DNA of 64,000 bases from Erythrobacter longus (GCF_000715015.1 NZ_JMIW01000001.1:372001-436000), one strand, 5' to 3'. Counted from the stretch's first letter, positions 53,249-62,169 are shown. A program made the numbers and translations. The notes: a model not told the origin generated them from the letters alone.

Positions 53249-53605
53249 ATGTTTCAAACAGTTTTTGACCAAATCGATGCGATGGCGCAGAGCGCTGTCG
53301 CCTCGCTTCCCTCGCTTGCAATCGCGGCCGTTATTCTGGCCATTACGTGGATGATCGCCAAATCTGCGACCAAGATAAGCGCGCGCCTTATTGGCAAAAT
53401 CGATCTGCGCCCATCTTTGCGCGAAACCCATATCCGCGCCCTCTCCGGCGAACTCCACGTGCTTCCCAACTCAATCCTGTTCAAAGCCCCCCTCGAAGTC
53501 GTAACCGACCTTGATGAAGCAGGTATAGAAATCCCCTTCCCCTATATCACACATACGTTCAAAGAGGCTGTGCCATTGGGAGAGCGGCAACGCAAAGCCG
53601 CCTGA
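53249..53605 (+). pseudogene. MscS-type mechanosensitive channel, twice internally deleted in frame
   Basis: An open frame of about 118 residues (129 from the upstream TTG at 53216). It holds the N-terminal part of an MscS channel (VASLPSLAIAAVILAITWMIAKS, KIDLRPSLRE), then jumps to the beta-domain (THIRALSGELHVLPNSILFK) and again to the C-terminal end (LDEAGIEIPFPYITHTFKEA). The pore helix TM3 and most of the cytoplasmic vestibule are missing. The two junctions lie near 53424 and 53509, at places where the flanking motifs share residues. A working channel is not expected; a short membrane protein might still be made. Confidence 0.7.
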
Positions 53606-53666
53606 TTGGGCGTACTCTGATAGTGGATGCGATCTCTCCCCGAACGAAGATTGGGAGAGATTGCCC

Positions 53667-54578
53667 TTGCAGATCATCAAACACGACCCCGCCCGTTTTG
53701 CAGAAATCCCTGATTACCCTTTTGCTGAGAATTGGCAGGCCGTCGATCTTGGCGAGGGGCTTACGGGCCGGATGCATTATGTCGATGAAGGGCCCAAAGA
53801 CGCGCCCGCCGTGCTTTTGTTTCATGGTGAACCCAGCTGGAGCTTCCTTTATCGCAAGATGATCCCGGTGCTGGTCGATGCAGGTCTTCGCTGCCTTGCG
53901 CCTGACCTTATTGGTTTTGGGAAAAGCGACAAACCCGATGACATTGGCTTTTACACTTACGACCGCCACGTCAGCTGGCTTAGCCAATGGCGCGATGCGG
54001 TTGTGCCACAGGATGCTGGGCTTTTTTGTCAGGACTGGGGCGGGCTCTTGGGTCTGCGCATGGTCGGCGAAGCGCCGCATCGTTTCCAGTATGTCGTAGC
54101 AAGCAATACGTTTCTCCCAACCGGAGGCACGCCCTCGCCCGCATTCCTCGCGTGGCGCGAATTTGCCAAGTCATCGCCAGAATTTCAGATCGGTGAGCTC
54201 CTGCAACGCGCAACCGCGACCGAACGAACCGTGGCTGAGATTGCCGCCTATGACGCGCCCTTCCCCGATGAACCGAGCAAAGCGGGCGCACGCGCTTTCC
54301 CTGCGCTCGTCCCGGTTGAAGACGGGATGGACGGGATTGAACAGAACAAGGCTGCCTGGAAAGGGTTAGCGGGCTTCGACAAGCCATTCCTGACACTTTT
54401 CGGAGAAGATGACCCGGTAACAGGCGGCCTTGCACAGCCCCTGATCGACAAGATCGAAGGGGCCAAGGATCAACCACACGGTATGCTTTCAACCTGCGGC
54501 CACTTTTGTCAGGAAGACCGTCCCGTGGAACTTGCTCAAGCCGTGATCGATACAGCCAAGAAGGCGGGCGTACTCTGA
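53667..54578 (+). CDS. Haloalkane dehalogenase-like alpha/beta hydrolase
   Basis: The protein has about 303 residues. Features in order: oxyanion motif FHGEPSWSFLYRK, APDLIGFGKSDKP, nucleophile aspartate followed by Trp in CQDWGGLLGLRM (as in HLD-I enzymes, where Asp-Trp binds halide), LFGEDDPVTGG with the acid and CGHFCQEDRP with the base histidine. This suggests dehalogenation of haloalkanes. The TTG at 53667 is chosen because GGGAGAG (53653-53659) lies seven bases upstream; TTG at 53661 is too close. It precedes an MFS transporter, which may export or import a related substrate. Activity is unproven. Confidence 0.85.
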   Translation: MQIIKHDPARFAEIPDYPFAENWQAVDLGEGLTGRMHYVDEGPKDAPAVLLFHGEPSWSFLYRKMIPVLVDAGLRCLAPDLIGFGKSDKPDDIGFYTYDRHVSWLSQWRDAVVPQDAGLFCQDWGGLLGLRMVGEAPHRFQYVVASNTFLPTGGTPSPAFLAWREFAKSSPEFQIGELLQRATATERTVAEIAAYDAPFPDEPSKAGARAFPALVPVEDGMDGIEQNKAAWKGLAGFDKPFLTLFGEDDPVTGGLAQPLIDKIEGAKDQPHGMLSTCGHFCQEDRPVELAQAVIDTAKKAGVL

Positions 54579-55822
54579 CCCAAGACACCCACGCGCAGAG
54601 CAGCGGCACGATCGCCGCCCCTGCGCCAACTTATCTCACCAAACGGCAAGAATACGCTCTTGCAGTCACGATTTCGGTCGTGTGTGCAAACGCCTATTAC
54701 ATCCATCCGATCATCAGCGAGGTGGCGGATGCCTTTGGCGTGGGCAAAGCGGAAATCGGGATTGTGCCTGCGCTTAACCAGTTGGGGCTGGCGCTTGGCA
54801 TATTTCTGCTGCTCCCATTGGGTGATCGATATTCGAACAGACGCCTTACGCTGATTTTTGTGTGTGCGCAGTGCGTGTGCCTTCTTGGCATGGCATTGTC
54901 TGGTAGCTTTGCGCTTTTCACCTTTGCCTCGACCCTCTTGGGCTTTGTGACGATTGCGCCTTACCTGATCCCGGCGTTTGCCTCCAAAAGGGTGGCGCCC
55001 GAACGCCTTGGTCAGGTGACAGCGCTTTTGACAGCAGGGCTTGTCTTTGGCGTCCTTTTTTCGCGCGTCATTGCAGGTGTTGTGGCAGAACAATTCGGCT
55101 GGCGGACGGTCTATTGGGGCGCTGTCACCTTGATGGCATTGGTCAGCATTGTGCTGCCCTTCGTAATGCGGGTAGAAGACGCGCAAGGACCCAAGGCAAG
55201 CAAAGAGCCGCAGGAAAGCTATGGGGCGCTCCTTGCCTCTGTTTTCTCCTTGGCAAAATCGCACAAGGACATGGCGCTATCCGGGGTCATACAGGGCCTG
55301 AACTTTGGAAGCTTTATAGCGCTGTGGCTTGGTCTAGCCTTGCATTTGACGAGCGAGCAGATGGGATACGGCGTCGATACGGTGGGTTATCTTGCCGGGA
55401 TCGGGCTGGTCAGCGTCTTTCTAACCCCGCGCCTTGGCAAATGGGCAGATCGCATTGGAGCCAGACGCGCAAGGCTCACCGTCAGCTTTATCCAGCTTGT
55501 CGGCATTGCCATGCTTTACCCATTGGGATGGAATGTCTGGACGCTGATTATCCCGCTGGTCATTATCAATGCGGTTGGCCCCACGGTCGATGTGACCGGA
55601 CGCATGACGTTCCTTTCCCTTGAACCCGAAATCCGCACCCGGCTTAGCACCACTTATGTTGTGCTGATGTTTATCGGCGGGGCGATGGGAAGTATCCTTG
55701 GAACAAGCGTCTTTGATTGGGGCGGATGGGCAGGCACCTATGCATTGGTGCTGTCCATGTCGCTGGGCAATGTAACGCTTTGCTTCCTTGCGCAAGGTTC
55801 CCGGCAAAAGCCCCTTACGTAG
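54506..55822 (+). CDS. MFS transporter, 12 helices
   Basis: About 415-438 residues with a drug:H+ antiporter-like pattern (GVGKAEIGIVPALNQLGLALGIFLLLPLGDRYSNRR, the loop 2-3 motif) and 12 membrane helices. The frame has no ATG or GTG near the expected N-terminus: choices are TTG at 54506, overlapping the dehalogenase by 73 bases, or CTG at 54575 in CTGA, coupled to that gene's stop with AAGGCGGG ahead. The second would place helix 1 near residue 27, as in relatives. The N-terminal boundary is therefore uncertain. Substrate unknown; adjacency suggests a link with the dehalogenase. Confidence 0.85.
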   Translation: MSGRPSRGTCSSRDRYSQEGGRTLTQDTHAQSSGTIAAPAPTYLTKRQEYALAVTISVVCANAYYIHPIISEVADAFGVGKAEIGIVPALNQLGLALGIFLLLPLGDRYSNRRLTLIFVCAQCVCLLGMALSGSFALFTFASTLLGFVTIAPYLIPAFASKRVAPERLGQVTALLTAGLVFGVLFSRVIAGVVAEQFGWRTVYWGAVTLMALVSIVLPFVMRVEDAQGPKASKEPQESYGALLASVFSLAKSHKDMALSGVIQGLNFGSFIALWLGLALHLTSEQMGYGVDTVGYLAGIGLVSVFLTPRLGKWADRIGARRARLTVSFIQLVGIAMLYPLGWNVWTLIIPLVIINAVGPTVDVTGRMTFLSLEPEIRTRLSTTYVVLMFIGGAMGSILGTSVFDWGGWAGTYALVLSMSLGNVTLCFLAQGSRQKPLT

Positions 55823-56336
55823 CAGTCCCTATGCATTTGGTAGTGTTCTTTAGCGTTGATGCGTCTAGAGAAATGAAGAGCTCGCTACGGGACACACCGA
55901 AAGCAGAAGTACCTAACGCTTCTTCTCTCCGGTGCGGTTAAGTCCGATTTCGCCCGAACGTTCTCAAAGCCACCCCGGCCTGTTCGTGAGAGCAGCCGAA
56001 ATATGAAAAGGCGCTTCGGCATCCATTTCCGAACGGTACGATCTTTGGTCGAGCCGCTCCTTTTGCGGAAATTGCCGAGCGCCTTTTTGTTTTGGCGCAA
56101 TGCATTCTCTATTCTGCTTGTCGTTCGTCCTGCTCTGGGCGTCGTTGGTCGGATCAATCTTGCCCCGCAGAGCCAGAGACGGTCGATCATTTTACAAATA
56201 CGCATAAGACTTCGGCTTTCCGGTTGATGAACTTTCGACCAAGCCCTAGCTTTCTTGCGTTCGGGAGACTCGGGCGCTCTCGCGTTTTTACATCACATCA
56301 CTCGTGGGGAACTGAGACCCACGAATGGGGGGCTGA
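55823..56336. other. Gene-free region with RNA-like structure
   Basis: About 514 bases without a convincing gene. It contains a hairpin at 55895-55934 (CACCG...CGGTG enclosing AGAAG...CTTCT), the long terminator-ended hairpin at 56006-56093, and otherwise unremarkable sequence up to the start at 56337. The promoter of the BNR-repeat gene must lie within. Confidence 0.7.
56006..56093 (+). ncRNA. Terminator-ended long hairpin, candidate small RNA or bidirectional terminator
   Basis: AAAAGGCGCTTCGGCA (56006) pairs with TGCCGAGCGCCTTTTT (56073-56088) with one bulged T. Inside, ATTTCCG pairs with CGGAAAT, and CGG/CCG with CGA/TCG close a small loop. The 3' arm runs into TTTTTGTTTT. The A-run on the 5' side makes it usable from both strands. 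It could end the MFS transcript (184 bases after its stop) or be the 3' end of a small RNA starting about 55850-56000. The stem is certain; the function is inferred. Confidence 0.55.
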
Positions 56337-59300
56337 ATGTCGCTACAAAAACTCTTCCTTACATTGCTGGCTGCGCTTGGTTTGGCCATATCTGGTCTTG
56401 GCAGCGTTGCCTTTGCGCAGGACGATGAGGATCAACCGGCCCTTTCAAGCGGCACATTCGACGCTTTCAAACTGCGCGGCATTGGCCCTGCATTCATGTC
56501 AGGGCGCATCGCCGACATCGCGATTGTTCAGGACGACCCGGCAACATGGTATGTGGCTGTGGGCTCCGGCGGTGTCTGGAAGACCGAAAATGCGGGCACC
56601 ACATGGAAAAGCCTGTTTGACGGGCAAACCTCCTATTCCATCGGTTCGCTTGGCCTTGACCCAAGCGACCCGAGCCGCATTTGGGTCGGCACAGGCGAAA
56701 ACCATGGTGGACGCCACCTTGCCTATGGCGACGGCATTTATCTGTCGGAAGATGGCGGTCAGACCTGGGTCAAGAAAGGCCTCGAAAACTCTGAACGCAT
56801 CGGCAAGATTATCGTTCACCCCGAAGATTCCAACACCGTCTGGGTAGCAGCACAGGGCCCGATCTGGAGCGCCGGCGGACAGCGCGGCGTTTACAAGACA
56901 ACCGATGGCGGGGACACGTGGGAGCAAGTGCTCTCTTCAGACAATGGCCACACGGGCGCAGGCGATCTGATGATCGACCCAAGCAACCCTGACCGCCTGT
57001 ATGCCACCACTTGGCAGCGTCACCGCACGGTTGCCGCCTATGTTGGCGGTGGTCCCGAAAGCGGCATCTGGCGCAGCGAAGACGGCGGTGAGACTTGGAC
57101 TGAGCTCAAAACCGGCCTTCCCGAAGGAAACATGGGCAAGATCGGTATCGCAATCTCTCCCATTCAGACCGATGTTGTGTACGCAGCGATTGAACTTGAC
57201 CGGCGCGAAGGCGGCATCTGGCGCTCTGATGATCGCGGCTCCAGCTGGACCAAGATGTCTGACACCGTTTCGGGCGGTACAGGCCCGCACTATTATCAGG
57301 AGCTTTACGCAAGCCCGCACTTTTTCGACCGCATCTATCTGATGTCGAACACGTCACAGATTTCCAACGATGGCGGCAAGACATTCAGCGACCTCAACAA
57401 CGAGTTGAAGCACGTGGATGACCACGCGCTCGCTTTTCGTCCTGATGATCCCGACTACGTCCTGTTTGGTTCAGATGGCGGTCTGTATGAAAGCTATGAC
57501 CACACCAAGACGTGGCGTTTCATCAACAATCTGCCTGTGACCCAATTCTACAAGGTCGCGGTCGATGATGCAGAGCCATTTTACTACGTCTATGGCGGGA
57601 CACAGGATAACAACTCGCAAGGCGGTCCATCGCGCACGGACAATCGGCACGGTATTCGCAACGATGACTGGTTCATCACGCTGTTTGCCGATGGTCACCA
57701 ATCGGCGACTGAGCCGGGCAATCCCAACATTATGTATGCCCAGTGGCAACAGGGGAACCTTGCGCGCATCGACCGGATCACCGGCGAAGTTGTCCATATT
57801 CAGCCGCAAGCTGCGCCCGGTGAGCCGATCATGCGCTGGAATTGGGATGCCCCTATTCTGGTGAGCTCGCATGAACCAACGCGCATCTATCATGCGTCAC
57901 AGCGCCTTTGGCGTTCGGATGATCGCGGCGACACGTGGCGTGCGATTTCACCTGACCTCACCCGCGATGAAAACCGCCTGCGCCTGCCCATTCAAGGGCG
58001 TCAGCAAAGCTGGGATGCAGGCTGGGATCTTCTCGCCATGTCGCAGTACAATACGATTGCAAATGTGGGGGAGAGCCCGCTTGACGAGAACCTTCTTTAC
58101 GTTGGAACCGACGACGGCTTGATCCAGGTCACCGAAGATGGCGGCAACACATGGCGGCGTTTGGAAGTGGGCTCAATGCCCGGCGTACCGGACACAGCCT
58201 ACGTCAACGACATTCGCGCCGATTTGTTTGATGTGAACACGGTCTATGTCGCTCTCGACAATCACAAATATGGCGACTTCAAACCGTATTTGCTGAAAAG
58301 CACGAACCGGGGCCGCACTTGGACTTCGATCAAGAGCAATATTCCAGACCGTCACCTTGTTTGGCGCATTGTTCAGGATCACGAAAATCCCAACCTCCTG
58401 TTCACCGCGACAGAATTTGCGCTGTTCTTCAGCGTGGACGGCGGAGCTAAGTGGGTGAAGATGACCGGCGATGCTCCAACGATTGCGTTCCGCGATCTGA
58501 CGATCCAGCGCCGCGAAGATGACCTTGTTGCGGCAAGCTTTGGCCGGGGGTTCTTTATCGTCGATGATATCTCGCCCTTGCGCGAGGTCAGCGAGGCGAG
58601 CCTCCGGTCCGAGGCAATGCTGTTCCCGGGCCGTAAAGCGTGGTGGTACATCGAACAGCACCCGCTCGCCTTTGATGCTGGTGGTTCGCAAGGGCACGGT
58701 TACTACCGCGCACCGAACCCCGAATTTGGCGCAAACTTCACCTATTATCTGGCCGATGACATTCAATCGCTGGAAGACATCCGCCAAGAGCGTGAGAAAC
58801 CCATTGTTGAACGAGGCGGTAACACCCCATTCCCCAGCTTTGATTCTCTCACTCAGGAAATTCTGGAAGAAAAACCAGAAGTGCATCTGACCGTGCGTGA
58901 CAGCGCAGGGAACGTCGTTCGCCGGATCAAAGGGCCTGCCAAGAAAGGCTTCCACCGTGTCAATTGGGACCTTCGTTTCCCAAGCCAGTCTGCACTTACG
59001 CGGATGCCGGGAGAGGACGATGATGGCAGCGGTTTCCTTGTGAGCCCGGGCCAATACACCGTCTCGCTTTCCAAGCGGGTTCGCGGTGTAACAACCGAGC
59101 TTGTCGGACCGCAGGCCTTTAACGTCGAGCGGCTTCGTGATGGGGCATTGCCAGCGCAAGCGGATGCGAGCGACTTCTGGGCCGAGATTTCAGCCTTCGA
59201 CCGCTCAGTTACGGCAGCAGCTGCAACGCTTAACGACGCGCAACGCCGGATCGACTTGATGAAAGTCGCTGTAGCGCGTGCTGGTGGTGATGTGACGGCT

Positions 59301-59621
59301 CTCGACAATCGCCTGACGGCGCTTCGTGATGAGGCCAACGCGCTTGATGCCATGATGAACGGCAATCAGGCGCGCAATGCCATCGCAGAGCGCACACAGC
59401 CAACCGTTCGCAGCCGCCTTGGCCTTGTGATGATGGGCGTAGGCGCATCCACCTATGGTCCGACGCAAACGCACCGTGACCAGTTCGGCTATGCTCAAGC
59501 AGAGTTCGCCAGCGTTCGTGACCGCCTGCGCACCTTGACCGAAAGCAGCATCCCTGCCTTCGAGGCAGAGCTTGCAGCGGCCGGCGCACCTTGGGTTGCA
59601 GGAAGCGCGCTTCCGCAATAA
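56337..59621 (+). CDS. Secreted BNR/WD40-like repeat protein (VPS10/sortilin-like)
   Basis: The 1094 residues start with a signal peptide (cleavage near VAFA-Q). Repeated blocks with the sialidase Asp-box pattern S/T-x-D-x-G-x-T-W recur: TENAGTTWKSL, SEDGGQTWVKKG, TTDGGDTWEQV, SEDGGETWTEL, SDDRGSSWTKM, STNRGRTWTSI. Together they form one or two beta-propellers up to about residue 750. The last third (about 780-1090) is a different domain with coiled-coil-like sequence. These proteins are often called glycosyl hydrolase or sortilin-type; catalytic residues are not evident. GAATGGGGGGCTG precedes the ATG. It is followed by the PepSY and GGT genes in the same direction. Confidence 0.88.
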   Translation: MSLQKLFLTLLAALGLAISGLGSVAFAQDDEDQPALSSGTFDAFKLRGIGPAFMSGRIADIAIVQDDPATWYVAVGSGGVWKTENAGTTWKSLFDGQTSYSIGSLGLDPSDPSRIWVGTGENHGGRHLAYGDGIYLSEDGGQTWVKKGLENSERIGKIIVHPEDSNTVWVAAQGPIWSAGGQRGVYKTTDGGDTWEQVLSSDNGHTGAGDLMIDPSNPDRLYATTWQRHRTVAAYVGGGPESGIWRSEDGGETWTELKTGLPEGNMGKIGIAISPIQTDVVYAAIELDRREGGIWRSDDRGSSWTKMSDTVSGGTGPHYYQELYASPHFFDRIYLMSNTSQISNDGGKTFSDLNNELKHVDDHALAFRPDDPDYVLFGSDGGLYESYDHTKTWRFINNLPVTQFYKVAVDDAEPFYYVYGGTQDNNSQGGPSRTDNRHGIRNDDWFITLFADGHQSATEPGNPNIMYAQWQQGNLARIDRITGEVVHIQPQAAPGEPIMRWNWDAPILVSSHEPTRIYHASQRLWRSDDRGDTWRAISPDLTRDENRLRLPIQGRQQSWDAGWDLLAMSQYNTIANVGESPLDENLLYVGTDDGLIQVTEDGGNTWRRLEVGSMPGVPDTAYVNDIRADLFDVNTVYVALDNHKYGDFKPYLLKSTNRGRTWTSIKSNIPDRHLVWRIVQDHENPNLLFTATEFALFFSVDGGAKWVKMTGDAPTIAFRDLTIQRREDDLVAASFGRGFFIVDDISPLREVSEASLRSEAMLFPGRKAWWYIEQHPLAFDAGGSQGHGYYRAPNPEFGANFTYYLADDIQSLEDIRQEREKPIVERGGNTPFPSFDSLTQEILEEKPEVHLTVRDSAGNVVRRIKGPAKKGFHRVNWDLRFPSQSALTRMPGEDDDGSGFLVSPGQYTVSLSKRVRGVTTELVGPQAFNVERLRDGALPAQADASDFWAEISAFDRSVTAAAATLNDAQRRIDLMKVAVARAGGDVTALDNRLTALRDEANALDAMMNGNQARNAIAERTQPTVRSRLGLVMMGVGASTYGPTQTHRDQFGYAQAEFASVRDRLRTLTESSIPAFEAELAAAGAPWVAGSALPQ

Positions 59622-59646
59622 AAAGTTTGGCTATCAAACCAACTAT

Positions 59647-59671
59647 GGGGGCTTGCCTTGGGGCGGCCCCC
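59647..59671 (+). terminator. GC hairpin after the BNR-repeat gene
   Basis: GGGGGC-N13-GCCCCC lies 25 bases after the stop, without a T-run. It may slow transcription or stabilise the upstream mRNA. Confidence 0.35.
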
Positions 59672-59688
59672 AATTCACATGAGGGATC

Positions 59689-60246
59689 ATGAACGCAAAA
59701 CGCCTGTTTCGTCAGGTTCACTACTGGCTTTCCGTCGCTGTTTTCATTCCTGCTGCGATCATGTTTGTCGCAGGCGGCTTTCTGATGCTCAAAAAAGAGG
59801 TTGAGTGGATTCAACCGGGCACTGAACGTGGGAGCGTCGAGGACACCATACCAACAGTTTCCTTTGAACAAATGGTCGAGGCGGCGAGCGCTCACCCGGA
59901 GGCGGGTATTCAGGACTGGACTGACATTGATCGCATCGACCTTCGTGTTGACCGCGGTATCGCAAAGCTTCAGGCCAATTCGGGTTGGGAGGTGCAAGTC
60001 GACACCAGCACCGCAGAGGTCTTGAAAGTCGCCTATCGACGCTCTGACACGATCGAGGCGATCCATGATGGCTCATGGTTTGCCGACTGGATCAAACTCT
60101 ATGTTTTCCTGCCGGTTGGCGTGATCCTCATCATTATGTGGGGAACCGGCGGCTATCTGTTTGTGTTGCCATATTTAGCGAAGTCCAAAAAGAAGCGCGC
60201 CAAGAAGGCCGCCCAAAATTCCAGCACTCCCCCTGTCACCAATTGA
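59689..60246 (+). CDS. PepSY-associated membrane protein
   Basis: The 185 residues hold a first membrane helix (LSVAVFIPAAIMFVAGGFLML), a periplasmic PepSY-like portion (VSFEQMVEAASAHPEAGIQD, IAKLQANSGWEVQVDTSTAEV) and a second helix (LYVFLPVGVILIIMWGTGGYL) with a basic C-terminal tail. PepSY proteins are often found with metal-uptake or protease systems; here it sits between a secreted propeller and a secreted gamma-glutamyltransferase, 10 bases before the latter. Role unknown; folding or inhibition of a neighbour is possible. Confidence 0.82.
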   Translation: MNAKRLFRQVHYWLSVAVFIPAAIMFVAGGFLMLKKEVEWIQPGTERGSVEDTIPTVSFEQMVEAASAHPEAGIQDWTDIDRIDLRVDRGIAKLQANSGWEVQVDTSTAEVLKVAYRRSDTIEAIHDGSWFADWIKLYVFLPVGVILIIMWGTGGYLFVLPYLAKSKKKRAKKAAQNSSTPPVTN

Positions 60247-60256
60247 GGGCCACCCC

Positions 60257-62047
60257 ATGAGAATTCTTGCTGCTGCCACCTCACTCCTTGCTCTTGTTGC
60301 TGCGCCAATCGCGGCGCAAGAGGCCCAACCCGTCGAGGAGCAAATCGGCGCAGGCGGGCGTCCGGTGGGCGCCAATTGGTCGCGCAGCCCGGTTTATGCT
60401 GAAAACGGCATGGCCGCGACTGCTCACCCATTGGCGACACAAATCGCGCTTCAGGTGCTGCGCGAGGGCGGGAATGCGGTTGACGCAGCGATTGCTGCAA
60501 ACGCCGCGCTTGGCCTGATGGAGCCAACGGGCAACGGCATAGGCGGCGATCTGTTTGCGATCGTCTATGATCCTAAAACCGATCAACTCTACGGCCTTAA
60601 TGGCTCTGGCGCTTCGCCGCGTGGTCAAACGCTTGATGATCTTTTGGAAAAACTGGGCGGCGCAGACGCTCTTCCCCCGGTCGGCCCCCTGCCCGTCACC
60701 ATTCCCGGCACAGTCGATGCCTGGTTTGCCATGCACAAACGCTTTGGCAAAATGCCAATGAACGAGGTGCTTGCACCGACAGTCGATTATGCCCGTAAAG
60801 GCCACCCGGTTGCGCCCGTGATTGCGATGTATCTCGACCGGTCCTTGCGTTCCTACACACAGCGGCTTGAGACAACTGCGTTCGAATTCGACAACGCGCG
60901 CGCGACCTATTTCGCCGATGGCGCGCCCGAGGCGGGCGACATTTTCAAGAACCCCGATCTTGCAAACACGCTGGAGACAATCGGGCGCGAAGGCCGCGAT
61001 GCCTTTTACGAGGGCGAGCTGGCGAAAGTCATGGTCGATTACCTTCAGCGGCAGGGCTCCGCCTTCACGCTTGCAGACTTCGCCGCCCATAAAAGCGAGT
61101 GGGTTGATGTCGGCTGCGCGGAATACCGTGACGGGTTTGAATTGTGCGAGCTTCCGCCAAACAGCCAGGGTTTCGCAGCCCTCCAGATGGTCAACATCCT
61201 TCGCAATGTGGACCTGCGCCAATGGGAGCGCGGTAGCCCAGAGGTCATCCACTACATCACCGAGGCAAAGCGCCTCGCCTATGCCGATGTCGCGCGTTTC
61301 TATGCCGATCCCAATTTCTCTGCTCTGCCGCAAGAATTGCTGACGAAGGAATACGGGGCACAGCGGTTCGCTCTGATCAACCCGAATAAAGCGGCACCGG
61401 AATATGACGCAGGCGAAATTGCGGTTGCACCAAAGCTCGAGGGCGAAGGCGACACCACATACCTGACCGTCACGGACAAAGACGGCATGATGGTGAGCCT
61501 CATCCAGTCAAACTATCGCGGCATGGGCGGAGGGCTCGTGCCCGATGGCTTGGGCTTTATGCTGCAGGATCGCGGTGAACTCTTCAGCCTCGATCCAGAG
61601 CATCCCAATGCTTACGAACCGGGCAAACGTCCATTCCACACCATCATTCCAGCCTTTGTTAAGAAGGACGGTAAGCCGTTTATGACCCTCGGCCTGATGG
61701 GTGGCGGGATGCAGCCTCAAGGCCATGTCCAAGTGCTGATCAACATGGTCGATTTCGGCATGAACATTCAGGAGGCTGGCGATGCAGCGCGCATCAATCA
61801 CGATGGCGGGCGTCAACCAACGGAAGGCATGACCGGCCCTTCGGCTGATCCACTGGGCACTCTGAATGTCGAGCCGGGCATCCGAGCTGAAACAGTCGAA
61901 GCCCTGCGCGCCATGGGCCACAATGTTCGCGTTGTCTCCAACGGCATAATGTTCGGCGGATACCAGGCGATCATGCGCGATCCCGAAACCGGCATTTACG
62001 CAGGCGGCACAGAGATGCGCAAGGACGGGCAAGCGAGCGGGTACTGA
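60257..62047 (+). CDS. ggt: Gamma-glutamyltransferase
   Basis: Cleaves gamma-glutamyl bonds of glutathione and transfers the group. The 596 residues have a signal peptide (RILAAATSLLALVAAPIAA), then ATAHPLATQIALQVLREGGN, GIGGDLFAIVYD and PGTVDAWFAMHKRFG in the large-subunit part, the autocatalytic Thr at about 398 in GDTTYLTVTDKDG (first residue of the small subunit), and GGMQPQGHVQVLINMVDFGM. The periplasmic enzyme is expected to mature into two subunits. The gene ends the BNR-PepSY-ggt row. Confidence 0.94.
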   Translation: MRILAAATSLLALVAAPIAAQEAQPVEEQIGAGGRPVGANWSRSPVYAENGMAATAHPLATQIALQVLREGGNAVDAAIAANAALGLMEPTGNGIGGDLFAIVYDPKTDQLYGLNGSGASPRGQTLDDLLEKLGGADALPPVGPLPVTIPGTVDAWFAMHKRFGKMPMNEVLAPTVDYARKGHPVAPVIAMYLDRSLRSYTQRLETTAFEFDNARATYFADGAPEAGDIFKNPDLANTLETIGREGRDAFYEGELAKVMVDYLQRQGSAFTLADFAAHKSEWVDVGCAEYRDGFELCELPPNSQGFAALQMVNILRNVDLRQWERGSPEVIHYITEAKRLAYADVARFYADPNFSALPQELLTKEYGAQRFALINPNKAAPEYDAGEIAVAPKLEGEGDTTYLTVTDKDGMMVSLIQSNYRGMGGGLVPDGLGFMLQDRGELFSLDPEHPNAYEPGKRPFHTIIPAFVKKDGKPFMTLGLMGGGMQPQGHVQVLINMVDFGMNIQEAGDAARINHDGGRQPTEGMTGPSADPLGTLNVEPGIRAETVEALRAMGHNVRVVSNGIMFGGYQAIMRDPETGIYAGGTEMRKDGQASGY

Positions 62048-62061
62048 CAGCACGTCCCAAC

Positions 62062-62157
62062 GGTCGCTAAGCGACCGCAAGGGCGACCGCCCGCCCGCAG
62101 CGGTTCCGAAGCGTAGCGCAGGAAGTCTAGCGAGGACGCACCCGCGGATGCGGGTGC
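62062..62157. repeat. Cluster of small palindromes downstream of ggt (REP-like)
   Basis: GGTCGCTAAGCGACC (62062-62076) and GCACCCGC-GGAT-GCGGGTGC (62138-62157) are two strong hairpins in a GC-rich gap, with other short GCGA-rich repeats between. They precede the tRNA-Arg gene on the opposite strand. It may be a REP-type element, or a terminator set without T-runs. Confidence 0.45.
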
Positions 62158-62169
62158 GAAAAACAATAA

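Noticed and set aside
58173..59159. 328-codon open frame antisense to the BNR-repeat gene
   Set aside because: Shadow of a long GC-rich gene; no start signal and no domain.
60281..61333. 350-codon open frame antisense to ggt
   Set aside because: Antisense shadow of a clear gamma-glutamyltransferase; composition rich in Arg/Cys/His without motifs.
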